Assembly (NCBI RefSeq): GCF_001484965.1
Contig: NZ_KQ947398.1
Coordinates: forward strand, 1 to 64,000
Direction of reading: 5' to 3'
DNA length: 64,000 nucleotides
Source: Shouchella shacheensis
GTDB taxonomy: Bacteria > Bacillota > Bacilli > Bacillales > Bacillaceae_D
In this document: piece by piece, positions 56,137 to 63,695 of the stretch
How positions within the stretch are numbered: position 1 is the first letter of the stretch
How the letters are laid out: every line of letters begins with the position of its first letter
Program-made: the position numbers and the translations under genes
The notes under the pieces: model-generated
What the model saw: only the letters and a program-made list of their open reading frames with translations
Database searches by the model: none
What the model was told of the DNA's origin: nothing

Positions 56137-57180
56137 ATGGAGAAAATAGCGGTTATAGGTGCCGGGAGCTGGGGTACGGCTCTTGCTCTTGTGTTAGCGG
56201 ATAACGGCTGTGACGTGAACATTTGGGGACGCCGTGAAGAGCAAATGAACGAAATCAACGAAGCGCATACGAATGAAAAGTACTTGCCAGGTGTGAGTTT
56301 GCCAAAGGCGTTAAAAGGAGTGACGGACCTTGGTGAGGCCCTTGCCAATGTGAAAACCGTGCTGCTTGTCGTACCTACAAAAGCCGTTCGGGAAACGATG
56401 CAGCTTATGATCCCGCATTTGTCTTCAAACACAACGATTATTCACGCAAGCAAAGGCATTGAGCCAACGACGCATACACGTGTCTCCGAAATGATCTGGG
56501 AAGAGGATGAACAGACGCAAACACTTGCGGCCGTGGTCGCTCTTTCCGGCCCAAGCCATGCCGAGGAAGTGGCCACTAGACAACCCACGACGGTAACGGT
56601 TGCCTCTGAAAATGACACAGCGGCAGTTCTTGCTCAGGACTTGTTTATGAACCAGCAGTTTCGTGTCTACACCAACCCTGATTTAGTCGGTGTCGAAATC
56701 GGCGGTGCTTTAAAAAATATCATCGCGCTCGTATGTGGGGTGACGAACGGTCTTGGGCTTGGCGACAATACCAAGGCGGCGATTATGACGCGTGGCTTAA
56801 CCGAAATTACGCGTCTTGGTGTGAAGATGGGCGCCAAACCACTTACCTTTGCAGGGTTGACAGGGCTTGGCGATTTAATTGTGACCTGTACGAGCGTCCA
56901 CTCGCGAAATTGGCGTGCGGGCAAGATGCTCGGGGAAGGCCTCTCGATGGATGAGGTGCTAAGTGAAATGGGCATGGTTGTCGAAGGCGTTCGTACCACG
57001 CAGGCTGCTTATGAGCTCTCAAAAAAATACGAAATTGAGATGCCGCTAACGGAGGCGCTTTATTCTGTTTTATTCGAGGGCATCCATCCCCAGGACGCTG
57101 CGGAAGCTTTGATGGGCCGGGTAAAAAAGCACGAAGTAGAAGAACTGTATTTGCCTGACTCGAACGATTCATTGCAGTAA
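56137..57180 (+). CDS. gpsA: NAD(P)H-dependent glycerol-3-phosphate dehydrogenase
   Basis: Makes sn-glycerol 3-phosphate from dihydroxyacetone phosphate for lipids. 347 residues. GAGSWGTALALVLADNG at 7-23 binds the cofactor; GGALKNIIALVCG near 190 holds the catalytic Lys, and GLTGLGDLIVTCTS near 243 lies in the substrate domain. ATG 56137 follows GAGGAGGA at 56123; the GTG at 56134 is too close to that site. It lies 12 bases after plsY. Confidence 0.97.
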   Translation: MEKIAVIGAGSWGTALALVLADNGCDVNIWGRREEQMNEINEAHTNEKYLPGVSLPKALKGVTDLGEALANVKTVLLVVPTKAVRETMQLMIPHLSSNTTIIHASKGIEPTTHTRVSEMIWEEDEQTQTLAAVVALSGPSHAEEVATRQPTTVTVASENDTAAVLAQDLFMNQQFRVYTNPDLVGVEIGGALKNIIALVCGVTNGLGLGDNTKAAIMTRGLTEITRLGVKMGAKPLTFAGLTGLGDLIVTCTSVHSRNWRAGKMLGEGLSMDEVLSEMGMVVEGVRTTQAAYELSKKYEIEMPLTEALYSVLFEGIHPQDAAEALMGRVKKHEVEELYLPDSNDSLQ

Positions 57181-57243
57181 GCACGCACTTTCCCTCCCCT
57201 CTTGCATACGATATCGTGAACAGACGCTTGAGGAGGGTATGAG

Positions 57244-57507
57244 ATGGATAAAAAAAGTGATTCGTTCTTTGACCAAGTGCAGAAGACAACAAAAGTACGC
57301 CCAGACGAACTTTTAAAGTTAGCGAATTCTGTGAGCCAGTCAAACCTGAAGGATGAGGCGACGCTTCGACAGCTGATCGGTCAAGTTGCTGCACTTGCAA
57401 ACAAACCAGTCTCTAAAGAAAAAGAAGATCAGATTGTTCAATCAATTATGAATGACGACATGCCGGCAGACCTTTCATCTCTTTCAAAAATGTTTAACAA
57501 AAAATAA
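57244..57507 (+). CDS. Stage VI sporulation protein F-like (SpoVIF)
   Basis: 87-residue helical protein: SFFDQVQKTTKVRPDELLKLANSV at the start, LRQLIGQVAALANKPVSKEKEDQIV in the middle, and a SLSKMFNKK end. These fit the SpoVIF family, which is involved in late spore coat assembly. Ribosome site GAGGAGG at 57230. A 64-base gap separates it from gpsA, so it probably has its own sporulation promoter. Confidence 0.75.
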   Translation: MDKKSDSFFDQVQKTTKVRPDELLKLANSVSQSNLKDEATLRQLIGQVAALANKPVSKEKEDQIVQSIMNDDMPADLSSLSKMFNKK

Positions 57508-57607
57508 CGACGAAGCTAGTCAAACATACAATCCATTTTCCAAAAGCTGCATATGCTTTAGTAGAACATCTACTACAAATAAGGGCTTTAGGAACGAGGG
57601 TTTAGTC

Positions 57608-57644
57608 AGCTAGAGAAGAGCGCCCCACTCTCTCTAGCTTTTTT
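57608..57644 (+). terminator. Terminator after the SpoVIF-like gene
   Basis: AGCTAGAG-A-AGAG pairs with CTCT-C-TCTAGCT around a GC-rich loop, followed by TTTTTT. It is immediately followed by the first of the tandem repeats. Confidence 0.75.
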
Positions 57645-57649
57645 GTTTG

Positions 57650-58047
57650 AAAAGCGAAGGCGGGTTGGTCAGAAGCGAGAATTTTGGAAGGCCTGCCCGA
57701 GAAATCCCAGTTTTGGATTTCCGGGAAGGACTGAAAAATCTCGAGCTTCTACCCGCTGTAGCTGGATCAGGGAAAAGCGAAGGCGGGTTGGTCAGAAGCG
57801 AGAATTTTGGAAGGCCTGCCCGAGAAATCCCAGTTTTGGATTTCCGGGAAGGACTGAAAAATCTCGAGCTTCTACCCGCCGTAGCTGGATCAGGAAAAGC
57901 GGAAGGGGCTTGCCTACGAGCGACAAGTTCTGGAAGAACGGCAGTATCAAGCCCGATCTTGGCTTGATCTGGTGGTCTGAAGAAACCTCGAGCGAGTAGC
58001 CCTTGTAGCTGGATCAGGAAAGGCGGAGGCGGGTTGAACAGAAGCTG
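57650..58047 (+). repeat. Tandem intergenic repeats F, G, H and a partial fourth
   Basis: Head-to-tail units beginning AAAAGCG at 57650, 57773, 57895 and 58019, so the period is 122-124 bp. F and G are almost identical type 1 units (GGCGGGTTGGTCAGAAGCG ... GCTTCTACCCGC). H is type 2 (CGACAAGTTCTGGAAG...CTTGGCTTGATC...CGAGCGAGTAG). The fourth is cut after about 28 bases. Each unit ends GTAGCTGGATCAGG and can fold on itself. Open frames across it are by-products of the repeat. Confidence 0.9.
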
Positions 58048-58102
58048 CTTCGATGAGCGGGCATGTTGTCAAAGACAACCCCCACATTTGCGTCCTCAAG
58101 TA

Positions 58103-58111
58103 TGCTATAAT
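58103..58111 (+). promoter_or_regulatory. Extended -10 promoter of yphE
   Basis: TGCTATAAT with the hexamer at 58106-58111, 35 bases before the yphE start. A perfect inverted repeat GTTGTC-AAA-GACAAC at 58065-58079 lies just upstream of the -35 position and could be an operator. Confidence 0.55.
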
Positions 58112-58145
58112 GAAAGGGAGTGACAATAAAAGAGAGGTGCGCACT

Positions 58146-58352
58146 ATGTCCGAGGCGATGTTAAATATGTACATATCCTTTTTTGGGTTGATCCTGATGT
58201 TCGTCTCTGCTGGAACAGCGGTTCTAGCGCGAACGAAGCTTGGTGGGATTATTCAAAAAGTGGTGCTATCGTTTTCCTTTTTATGCCTCGTCGTATCCGG
58301 CTTCATTGTGCTTTATATTGTCGTCGGTGGGCCAACGGCAACGCATTCATAA
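58146..58352 (+). CDS. yphE: YphE family small membrane protein (DUF2768)
   Basis: 68 residues, two transmembrane helices (MYISFFGLILMFVSAGTAVL and VVLSFSFLCLVVSGFIVLYI). ATG 58146 follows GAGAGGTG at 58132. Length, profile and position before yphF agree with B. subtilis YphE; function unknown. Confidence 0.8.
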   Translation: MSEAMLNMYISFFGLILMFVSAGTAVLARTKLGGIIQKVVLSFSFLCLVVSGFIVLYIVVGGPTATHS

Positions 58353-58385
58353 GGGACAAGCTCAATAGAAAGGAACGTATTCTAC

Positions 58386-59114
58386 ATGAAGACTATGGCC
58401 AAGCTTGTAAGCGTTCTTTCCGTCAGTGTCCTTCTTGCAGGGTGTTTCTTGCCGGAAGAGCAGCGGGCAGAAAATCAAGTTCCCTATCCAGATCAAATTG
58501 CGAGTGTTCAAAATGCGGTGGAACGGTTTCAAGCAGATACAGCGGTTTTGCCAATTCGTACATTCGATGAGACCACCCCGACTTACCAGCGTTATGTGAT
58601 TGATTTTAATCAGCTCGTCCCAGAATATATGGCAGATCCACCCGGCACGGCCTTTGAGAATGGCGGGACGTTTCAGTATGTACTCGTTAACGTGGAGGAA
58701 GCTCCGGAGGTCAAGCTTGTGGACCTTTCAAGTATGAACGTCATCCAAGACTTACAGCGACGTCTCGACAGTTATATGAGAGAACACACCTACGCCCCCG
58801 TCGATGAACCTGTCGATAGCGGATTGGTTACGCTCGATTTTTCGGAACTTGGGTATAGCGAGGAACCATTCGTTGAGAGTCCGTACGATTCAACGTTCTT
58901 GCCTCTTCTTCTTACGAATGAAGGGGATGTCGTTATTGACTACAAGATTGACCTCAATAAAGCAATTCAAGAGCGAGATTCACTTCCCGAGGAAGGGGAG
59001 GATTTGCGTCCGCTCCTTTATGAGGAATCCCCTTTTGTTCCCATCCATTCCGTGCCGTACTCGCTGGATGAATCAGGTGAACCAACCTACCATCGCGGTC
59101 TGAATGACATTTGA
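58386..59114 (+). CDS. yphF: YphF family lipoprotein
   Basis: 242-residue lipoprotein: signal sequence ending LLAGC with Cys at 20, then an acidic globular domain. The ENQVPYPDQIASVQNAVERF segment and the later YKIDLNKAIQERD fit the YphF family of sporulating bacilli; no enzymatic motif seen. It follows yphE by 33 bases and precedes spoIVA as in B. subtilis. Confidence 0.82.
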   Translation: MKTMAKLVSVLSVSVLLAGCFLPEEQRAENQVPYPDQIASVQNAVERFQADTAVLPIRTFDETTPTYQRYVIDFNQLVPEYMADPPGTAFENGGTFQYVLVNVEEAPEVKLVDLSSMNVIQDLQRRLDSYMREHTYAPVDEPVDSGLVTLDFSELGYSEEPFVESPYDSTFLPLLLTNEGDVVIDYKIDLNKAIQERDSLPEEGEDLRPLLYEESPFVPIHSVPYSLDESGEPTYHRGLNDI

Positions 59115-59233
59115 TGAAAAAAATAGGTCTAATCTGCCTCTTCCATCGATAGACTATCACTGGAAGGGGCATTTTCCGTTTGGGCTCCCCTTTCTGAAAG
59201 GATAAGGTGCAGGCAAGAAAATGAGTCGAACTA

Positions 59234-59263
59234 GTCATAATAAGTGGACAATGTCATAGGGAT
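59234..59263 (+). promoter_or_regulatory. Possible sigma-E promoter of spoIVA
   Basis: GTCATAAT (59234) and CATAGGGAT (59255) with a 13-base gap resemble, imperfectly, the mother-cell sigma-E elements. The position 60-70 bases before the spoIVA ribosome site is right. Read by eye only. Confidence 0.3.
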
Positions 59264-59324
59264 AGTAATGGTTAGAGCGACGGGACTCGGCTGCATCAAA
59301 TTTACTTGACCGGGAGGGGATCTT

Positions 59325-60803
59325 GTGGAAAAAGTTGATATCTTTAAAGATATCGCGGAACGCACCGGTGGTGATATCTACTTAGGGGTAGTCGGAGCGG
59401 TCCGTACGGGGAAATCGACGTTTATCAAAAAATTCATGGAACTCGTGGTGTTACCGAATATCGAAAATGAGTCCGATAAAGCACGCGCACAAGACGAGCT
59501 GCCTCAATCAGCGGCAGGAAAAACGATTATGACGACAGAGCCTAAATTCGTTCCCAATCAGGCCGTCTCCATTCATGTGGACGATGGGCTCGATGTAAAC
59601 ATTCGCCTTGTTGACTGCGTTGGCTATGCAGTCCCAGGAGCCAAAGGATATGAGGACGAGAATGGCCCTCGAATGATTCACACCCCTTGGTACGAGGAGC
59701 CAATCCCGTTTCAAGAAGCAGCTGAGATCGGCACTCGCAAAGTTATTCAGGAGCATTCAACGCTCGGTGTGGTCGTCACAAGCGACGGCACGATTGGAGA
59801 CATTCCACGATACGATTACCTGGAGTCGGAATCAAGAGTCGTCGAAGAATTAAAGGAAGTAGGCAAGCCATTCATTATGGTTGTCAATAGCGTGAGACCG
59901 AACCATCCGGACACAGAGCAGCTACGTGCCTCGCTCTCCGAAGAGTACGACATTCCTGTGCTTTCGATGAGCATCGAGAGCATGACTGACCATGACATTA
60001 ACAATGTCCTTAGAGAAGTGCTCTTTGAATTTCCGGTTCATGAAGTCAATGTGAACTTACCTAGTTGGGTAATGGTTCTTACGGAAGATCACTGGCTTCG
60101 TCAAAGCTACGAAGAGTCCGTTCGTGAAACGGTAAAAGACATCAGACGACTGCGCGATGTCGACCGTGTCGTGAGTCAGTTTACAGAGCAGGAGTTTATT
60201 GATCAGGCAAGGCTGGCCGGAATTGAGATGGGCCAGGGCATTGCTGAGATTGATTTGTACGCACCAGACTCCCTTTATGATGAGGTGCTGAAAGAAGTCG
60301 TCGGTGTGGAGATCCGCGGCAAAGACCATCTTCTTTCGCTCATGCAAGAATTTGCCCACGCCAAGTCCGAATACGATCAGGTCGCGGACGCGCTGCGAAT
60401 GGTGAAACAAACGGGCTACGGCATTGCTGCTCCGGCGCTCTCTGATATGAGCCTCGACGAGCCAGAGATCATTCGACAGGGTTCACGTTTCGGGGTCCGT
60501 TTGAAAGCTGTAGCACCATCGATTCACATGGTTAAAGTCGACGTGGAGTCAGAGTTTGCCCCCATTATTGGCACAGAGAAGCAGAGCGAAGAACTCGTCC
60601 GGTATTTAATGCAGGACTTTGAAGAAAACCCGCTCTCGATCTGGAATTCCGACATTTTCGGGCGTTCGCTCAATTCCATTGTCCGCGAAGGCATTTCCGC
60701 CAAGCTCTCACTTATGCCGGAAAACGCCCGCTACAAGCTAAAAGAAACCTTAGAACGCATCATCAACGAAGGCTCCGGCGGCCTCATCGCGATTATTTTA
60801 TAA
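59325..60803 (+). CDS. spoIVA: Stage IV sporulation protein A (spore coat morphogenetic ATPase)
   Basis: Cytoskeletal ATPase made in the mother cell that polymerises on the forespore surface and is the base for coat assembly. 492 residues, the standard length. Walker A GAVRTGKST near 24 and the GTPase-like VDCVGYAVPG near 102 belong to its TRAFAC-class ATPase domain, followed by the middle domain and the conserved C-terminus ending in GLIAIIL. Start GTG 59325 follows GGGAGGGG. Confidence 0.97.
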   Translation: MEKVDIFKDIAERTGGDIYLGVVGAVRTGKSTFIKKFMELVVLPNIENESDKARAQDELPQSAAGKTIMTTEPKFVPNQAVSIHVDDGLDVNIRLVDCVGYAVPGAKGYEDENGPRMIHTPWYEEPIPFQEAAEIGTRKVIQEHSTLGVVVTSDGTIGDIPRYDYLESESRVVEELKEVGKPFIMVVNSVRPNHPDTEQLRASLSEEYDIPVLSMSIESMTDHDINNVLREVLFEFPVHEVNVNLPSWVMVLTEDHWLRQSYEESVRETVKDIRRLRDVDRVVSQFTEQEFIDQARLAGIEMGQGIAEIDLYAPDSLYDEVLKEVVGVEIRGKDHLLSLMQEFAHAKSEYDQVADALRMVKQTGYGIAAPALSDMSLDEPEIIRQGSRFGVRLKAVAPSIHMVKVDVESEFAPIIGTEKQSEELVRYLMQDFEENPLSIWNSDIFGRSLNSIVREGISAKLSLMPENARYKLKETLERIINEGSGGLIAIIL

Positions 60804-61066
60804 AAGGCGGAGGCGCCCTGCTCACGAGCGACAAGTTCTGGAAGGACGGTAGATCAAGCCCGAACTTGGCTTGAACTAGCGGCCTGAAGAAACCTCGAGC
60901 GAGTGGGCGCCGCAGCTGGATTAGATAAAAAGCGAAGGCGGGTTGGTCAGGAGCGAGAATTTTGGAGACCTGACAAAAGAAATCCCGAACTTGGATTTCG
61001 TTGTCAGGGCGAAAAATCTCGAGCTTCTACCCGCCGCAGCTGGATTGGCTAAAAGGCGGAGGCGGG
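60804..61066 (+). repeat. Intergenic repeats I (type 2) and J (type 1) plus a partial unit
   Basis: The type 2 unit (60804-60926) has CGACAAGTTCTGGAAGGACGG ... CTTGGCTTGAACTAG ... GAGTGGGCGCC. The type 1 unit (60927-61050) has GGCGGGTTGGTCAGGAGCG ... GCTTCTACCCGCCGC. A short stub, AAAAGGCGGAGGCGGGG, ends the series. It fills the place where hbs is found in B. subtilis. Confidence 0.85.
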
Positions 61067-61127
61067 GTATATCTCCCTCTATAAAAACAGCAAAGCGTTT
61101 TCAACCCTCACAAACGAAATAGCTGGC

Positions 61128-61162
61128 AAAAAGAACTCACGCTGCGGCGATGAGTTCTTTTT
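61128..61162 (+). terminator. Terminator before folE
   Basis: Perfect 12-bp stem AAAAAGAACTCA / TGAGTTCTTTTT with an 11-base loop. It lies 300 bases after spoIVA and may be the former terminator of a gene now missing. Confidence 0.85.
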
Positions 61163-61265
61163 GCTTTTCTAGCTCTCTTTTGCTACTCTTTAATGGAGCT
61201 TTCTATAAAAGTGTGGTAAGAAGAGAAGAAACATATGGAGTTAGGTTAGATGGAGGGAATAAGGA

Positions 61266-61832
61266 ATGGTTGATCGCGATAAATTACAGCAGGCTGTGAC
61301 CATGATTTTGGAAGCGGTCGGTGAAGACCCAAACCGGGAAGGGTTAAACGACACACCGCAACGCGTGGCAAAGATGTATGAGGAAATGTTTAGCGGCCTG
61401 AGTGAAGATCCGAAAGAACACTTAAAAACGGTTTTTAGTGAAGAACACGAAGAGCTTGTTCTTGTAAAAGATATCCCCTTTTACTCGATGTGCGAGCATC
61501 ATCTCGTTCCGTTTTTTGGGAAAGCTCATATAGCGTACATTCCAAAAAATGGTAACGTCACCGGACTAAGCAAGCTTGCGCGCGCGGTAGACGTGGTGGC
61601 GCGCCGTCCCCAAGTGCAGGAGCGCATGACCACGACCCTAGTAGAGGCGCTTATGGAGACGTTAGAGGCACAGGGGGCGATGGTGGTCTTGTCGGCGGAG
61701 CATCTGTGCATGGCCATGCGAGGGATTAAACGACCTGGTTCCAAGACGGTGACCACAGCGTCGCGGGGGTCTTTTGCAGAAGATGCATCTGCTCGCTCAG
61801 AAGTGCTTTCTTTAATAGAAAGCGAACGATAA
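61266..61832 (+). CDS. folE: GTP cyclohydrolase I
   Basis: First enzyme of folate synthesis: GTP to dihydroneopterin triphosphate. 188 residues. Zinc ligands are [18 protein letters not shown] near 76 and [11 protein letters not shown] near 140, with the usual [20 protein letters not shown] between. Also called mtrA because it forms the mtr operon with mtrB in B. subtilis; here mtrB starts 19 bases after the stop. It provides folate for the methyl transfer by the YitJ/MetH enzymes upstream. Confidence 0.97.
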   Translation: MVDRDKLQQAVTMILEAVGEDPNREGLNDTPQRVAKMYEEMFSGLSEDPKEHLKTVFSEEHEELVLVKDIPFYSMCEHHLVPFFGKAHIAYIPKNGNVTGLSKLARAVDVVARRPQVQERMTTTLVEALMETLEAQGAMVVLSAEHLCMAMRGIKRPGSKTVTTASRGSFAEDASARSEVLSLIESER

Positions 61833-61851
61833 AGCAGGGGGGGAATGTCAG

Positions 61852-62079
61852 ATGGCAAGCAATGAGGATGTATTTGTAATTAAAGCAAAGGCGAACGGCG
61901 TTCAAGTGATTGGGTTAACACGCGGGTCTGACACCCGCTTTCTTCACACGGAAAAACTGGACAAAGGAGAGGTGATGATCGGTCAATTCACCGAGCACAC
62001 TTCTCTAGTCAAAGTTCGCGGGAAGGCGACGATTCAAACGAGTCATGGTACGATGGAATCAAATGACGAGGGCGAATAA
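61852..62079 (+). CDS. mtrB: Trp RNA-binding attenuation protein (TRAP)
   Basis: 75-residue subunit of the 11-mer ring that binds tryptophan and then wraps NAG-repeat RNA to stop expression of trp genes. [22 protein letters not shown] and [12 protein letters not shown] contain the tryptophan-pocket and RNA-contact residues (K...KVR). Ribosome site GGGGGG at 61837. No target trp genes occur in the window, so it acts in trans. Confidence 0.96.
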   Translation: MASNEDVFVIKAKANGVQVIGLTRGSDTRFLHTEKLDKGEVMIGQFTEHTSLVKVRGKATIQTSHGTMESNDEGE

Positions 62080-62115
62080 GGCGACAGATCAAGTATGGAG
62101 CCCCATACGTTGCTG

Positions 62116-62124
62116 TGCTATAAT
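62116..62124 (+). promoter_or_regulatory. Extended -10 promoter of the hepS-menG operon
   Basis: TGCTATAAT (hexamer 62119-62124), 45 bases before hepS, with a poor -35. Confidence 0.55.
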
Positions 62125-62168
62125 TAATAAAGAGCAAAGGACGAGCAATACAAGCAGAGGGGATTAGT

Positions 62169-62960
62169 ATGGGCATGAGTAACCAAGAGTGGTCGTTTCA
62201 ATCGGCCTCGCAATTGAAAGAGCGCTTCTCAAGCCTCGTTCATCACGAGTACTTGCACACCTATATTGATGATACATGTCCAGATGAAGAAGAGTTGTGG
62301 CTGACCTATTCGATTTTTTTAAAGGGGACGTCCATAGAGCGAGCGAGCGCGATTACGCTTGCCGCAGGCTTTGTTCATGCTGGACTCGACATTCATGCAC
62401 GCGTCTCTTTACATAACTCCGAGGATGATGCATCTAGAAAAAAGCGTCAGCTCAACGTTCTTGCTGGAGACTTTTATAGTGCGCTTTACTATCAGTCGCT
62501 CGCCAGCGTCAACGCGGTGGACATGATTGAGCTTTATGGCAGTACGATACAGGAAATTCACGAGCAGAAAATGAGCGTCTATGTATCAGAGCAACGGCCA
62601 TTTGCCGAGGCGCTTGAAATTGCCAGGGGCATTGATGCCATGCTTGTGCAAAACATTGCAGCGACGCTTGGGCAATGGGAGTACAACGAGCTGCTTGCGG
62701 ACTTTTTTTTGTTTAAACGAATGGTCGAGGAAGAAAAACAGTGGAGAGAAGGAACGCATTTTCCGCTTGTCGAGGTGGTTTTGACAGAAGGGGACGAAGA
62801 TCGAGCGTGGAGGGTCTGGCAAATGGCGAAGGGGAAGTTGATCGAGGTCCTAGAGCGTCACGCGGATGCTTACCCTGAACTGGCTCCCACGATCAATAGC
62901 AGCATAGGTCGACGAAAAACAGAGGCGAAGCTCACCCTTGAGGAGGGGAGGCTTGGATGA
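62169..62960 (+). CDS. hepS: Heptaprenyl diphosphate synthase component 1
   Basis: Small, non-catalytic subunit that pairs with HepT to set the chain length of the menaquinone side chain. 263 residues, helical, with [16 protein letters not shown] and [15 protein letters not shown] as recognisable segments; no DDxxD motif, as expected for this subunit. It overlaps menG by four bases. The catalytic partner hepT is not in view and should lie beyond the right edge. Confidence 0.9.
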   Translation: MGMSNQEWSFQSASQLKERFSSLVHHEYLHTYIDDTCPDEEELWLTYSIFLKGTSIERASAITLAAGFVHAGLDIHARVSLHNSEDDASRKKRQLNVLAGDFYSALYYQSLASVNAVDMIELYGSTIQEIHEQKMSVYVSEQRPFAEALEIARGIDAMLVQNIAATLGQWEYNELLADFFLFKRMVEEEKQWREGTHFPLVEVVLTEGDEDRAWRVWQMAKGKLIEVLERHADAYPELAPTINSSIGRRKTEAKLTLEEGRLG

Positions 62961-63670
62961 CTCAGTCGAAAGAAGAGCGTGTCCACCAAGTGTTCCAGTC
63001 GATCCATAAACGCTATGATGTCATGAATTCAATCATCAGTTTGCAGCGTCACAAAGCGTGGCGCAAAGACACGATGAAAGCGTTGGACGTACAGGTTGGG
63101 AGCCGTGCCCTTGATGTTTGTTGCGGAACGGGGGACTGGTCGCTTGCTTTAGGAGAAGCGGTCGGAGAGTCAGGAAATGTGGTCGGTCTTGACTTTAGTG
63201 AGAACATGCTTAAGGTTGGAGAAGAAAAAGTGAAGACCAGAAAAGCAAAGAATGTGACCTTAATCCACGGCAACGCTATGGATCTACCGTATGAAACTAG
63301 TACATTTGATTATGTGACAATTGGGTTTGGCTTGCGCAATGTGCCTGATTACAGGCGTGTGCTCCAAGAAATGACGCGTGTTGTGAAGCCTGGCGGAAAA
63401 GTCGTCTGCTTGGAAACCTCACAGCCGACCATTCCAGGATTTAAGCAGCTGTACTTTTTTTATTTTCAGCGTATTATGCCTCTTGCTGGCAAGCTGTTTG
63501 CGAAGAGCTATGAGGAGTATTCCTGGCTTCAAGAATCAACCATGTCCTTTCCAGACCGAGAGAAGCTGGCGGAAATGTTCCGTGAAGCTGGTCTGGAAAA
63601 CGTGAAAGTGAAAAGCTACACAGGCGGTGTGGCCGCGATGCATTTAGGCATTAAGCTGAGGAATAATTGA
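62957..63670 (+). CDS. menG: Demethylmenaquinone methyltransferase
   Basis: SAM-dependent C-methylation, the last step in menaquinone synthesis (also called menH/ubiE). 237 residues. SAM motif [19 protein letters not shown] near 50, [20 protein letters not shown] near 115 and the C-terminal [11 protein letters not shown] are all family features. ATG 62957 lies within the end of hepS. Confidence 0.96.
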   Translation: MTQSKEERVHQVFQSIHKRYDVMNSIISLQRHKAWRKDTMKALDVQVGSRALDVCCGTGDWSLALGEAVGESGNVVGLDFSENMLKVGEEKVKTRKAKNVTLIHGNAMDLPYETSTFDYVTIGFGLRNVPDYRRVLQEMTRVVKPGGKVVCLETSQPTIPGFKQLYFFYFQRIMPLAGKLFAKSYEEYSWLQESTMSFPDREKLAEMFREAGLENVKVKSYTGGVAAMHLGIKLRNN

Positions 63671-63695
63671 TGAAAAGAAGGGGAGAAATCCCGTA

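Noticed and set aside
57643-57999. A 118-codon open frame (and another of 106 codons) with an internal duplication
   Set aside because: It lies wholly within the tandem intergenic repeats; the repeated protein segment is just the 123-bp unit read through. No ribosome site and no conserved domain.
57650-58047. Possible CRISPR array because of regularly spaced repeats
   Set aside because: The whole 122-124 bp unit repeats without unique spacers, and there are no cas genes.
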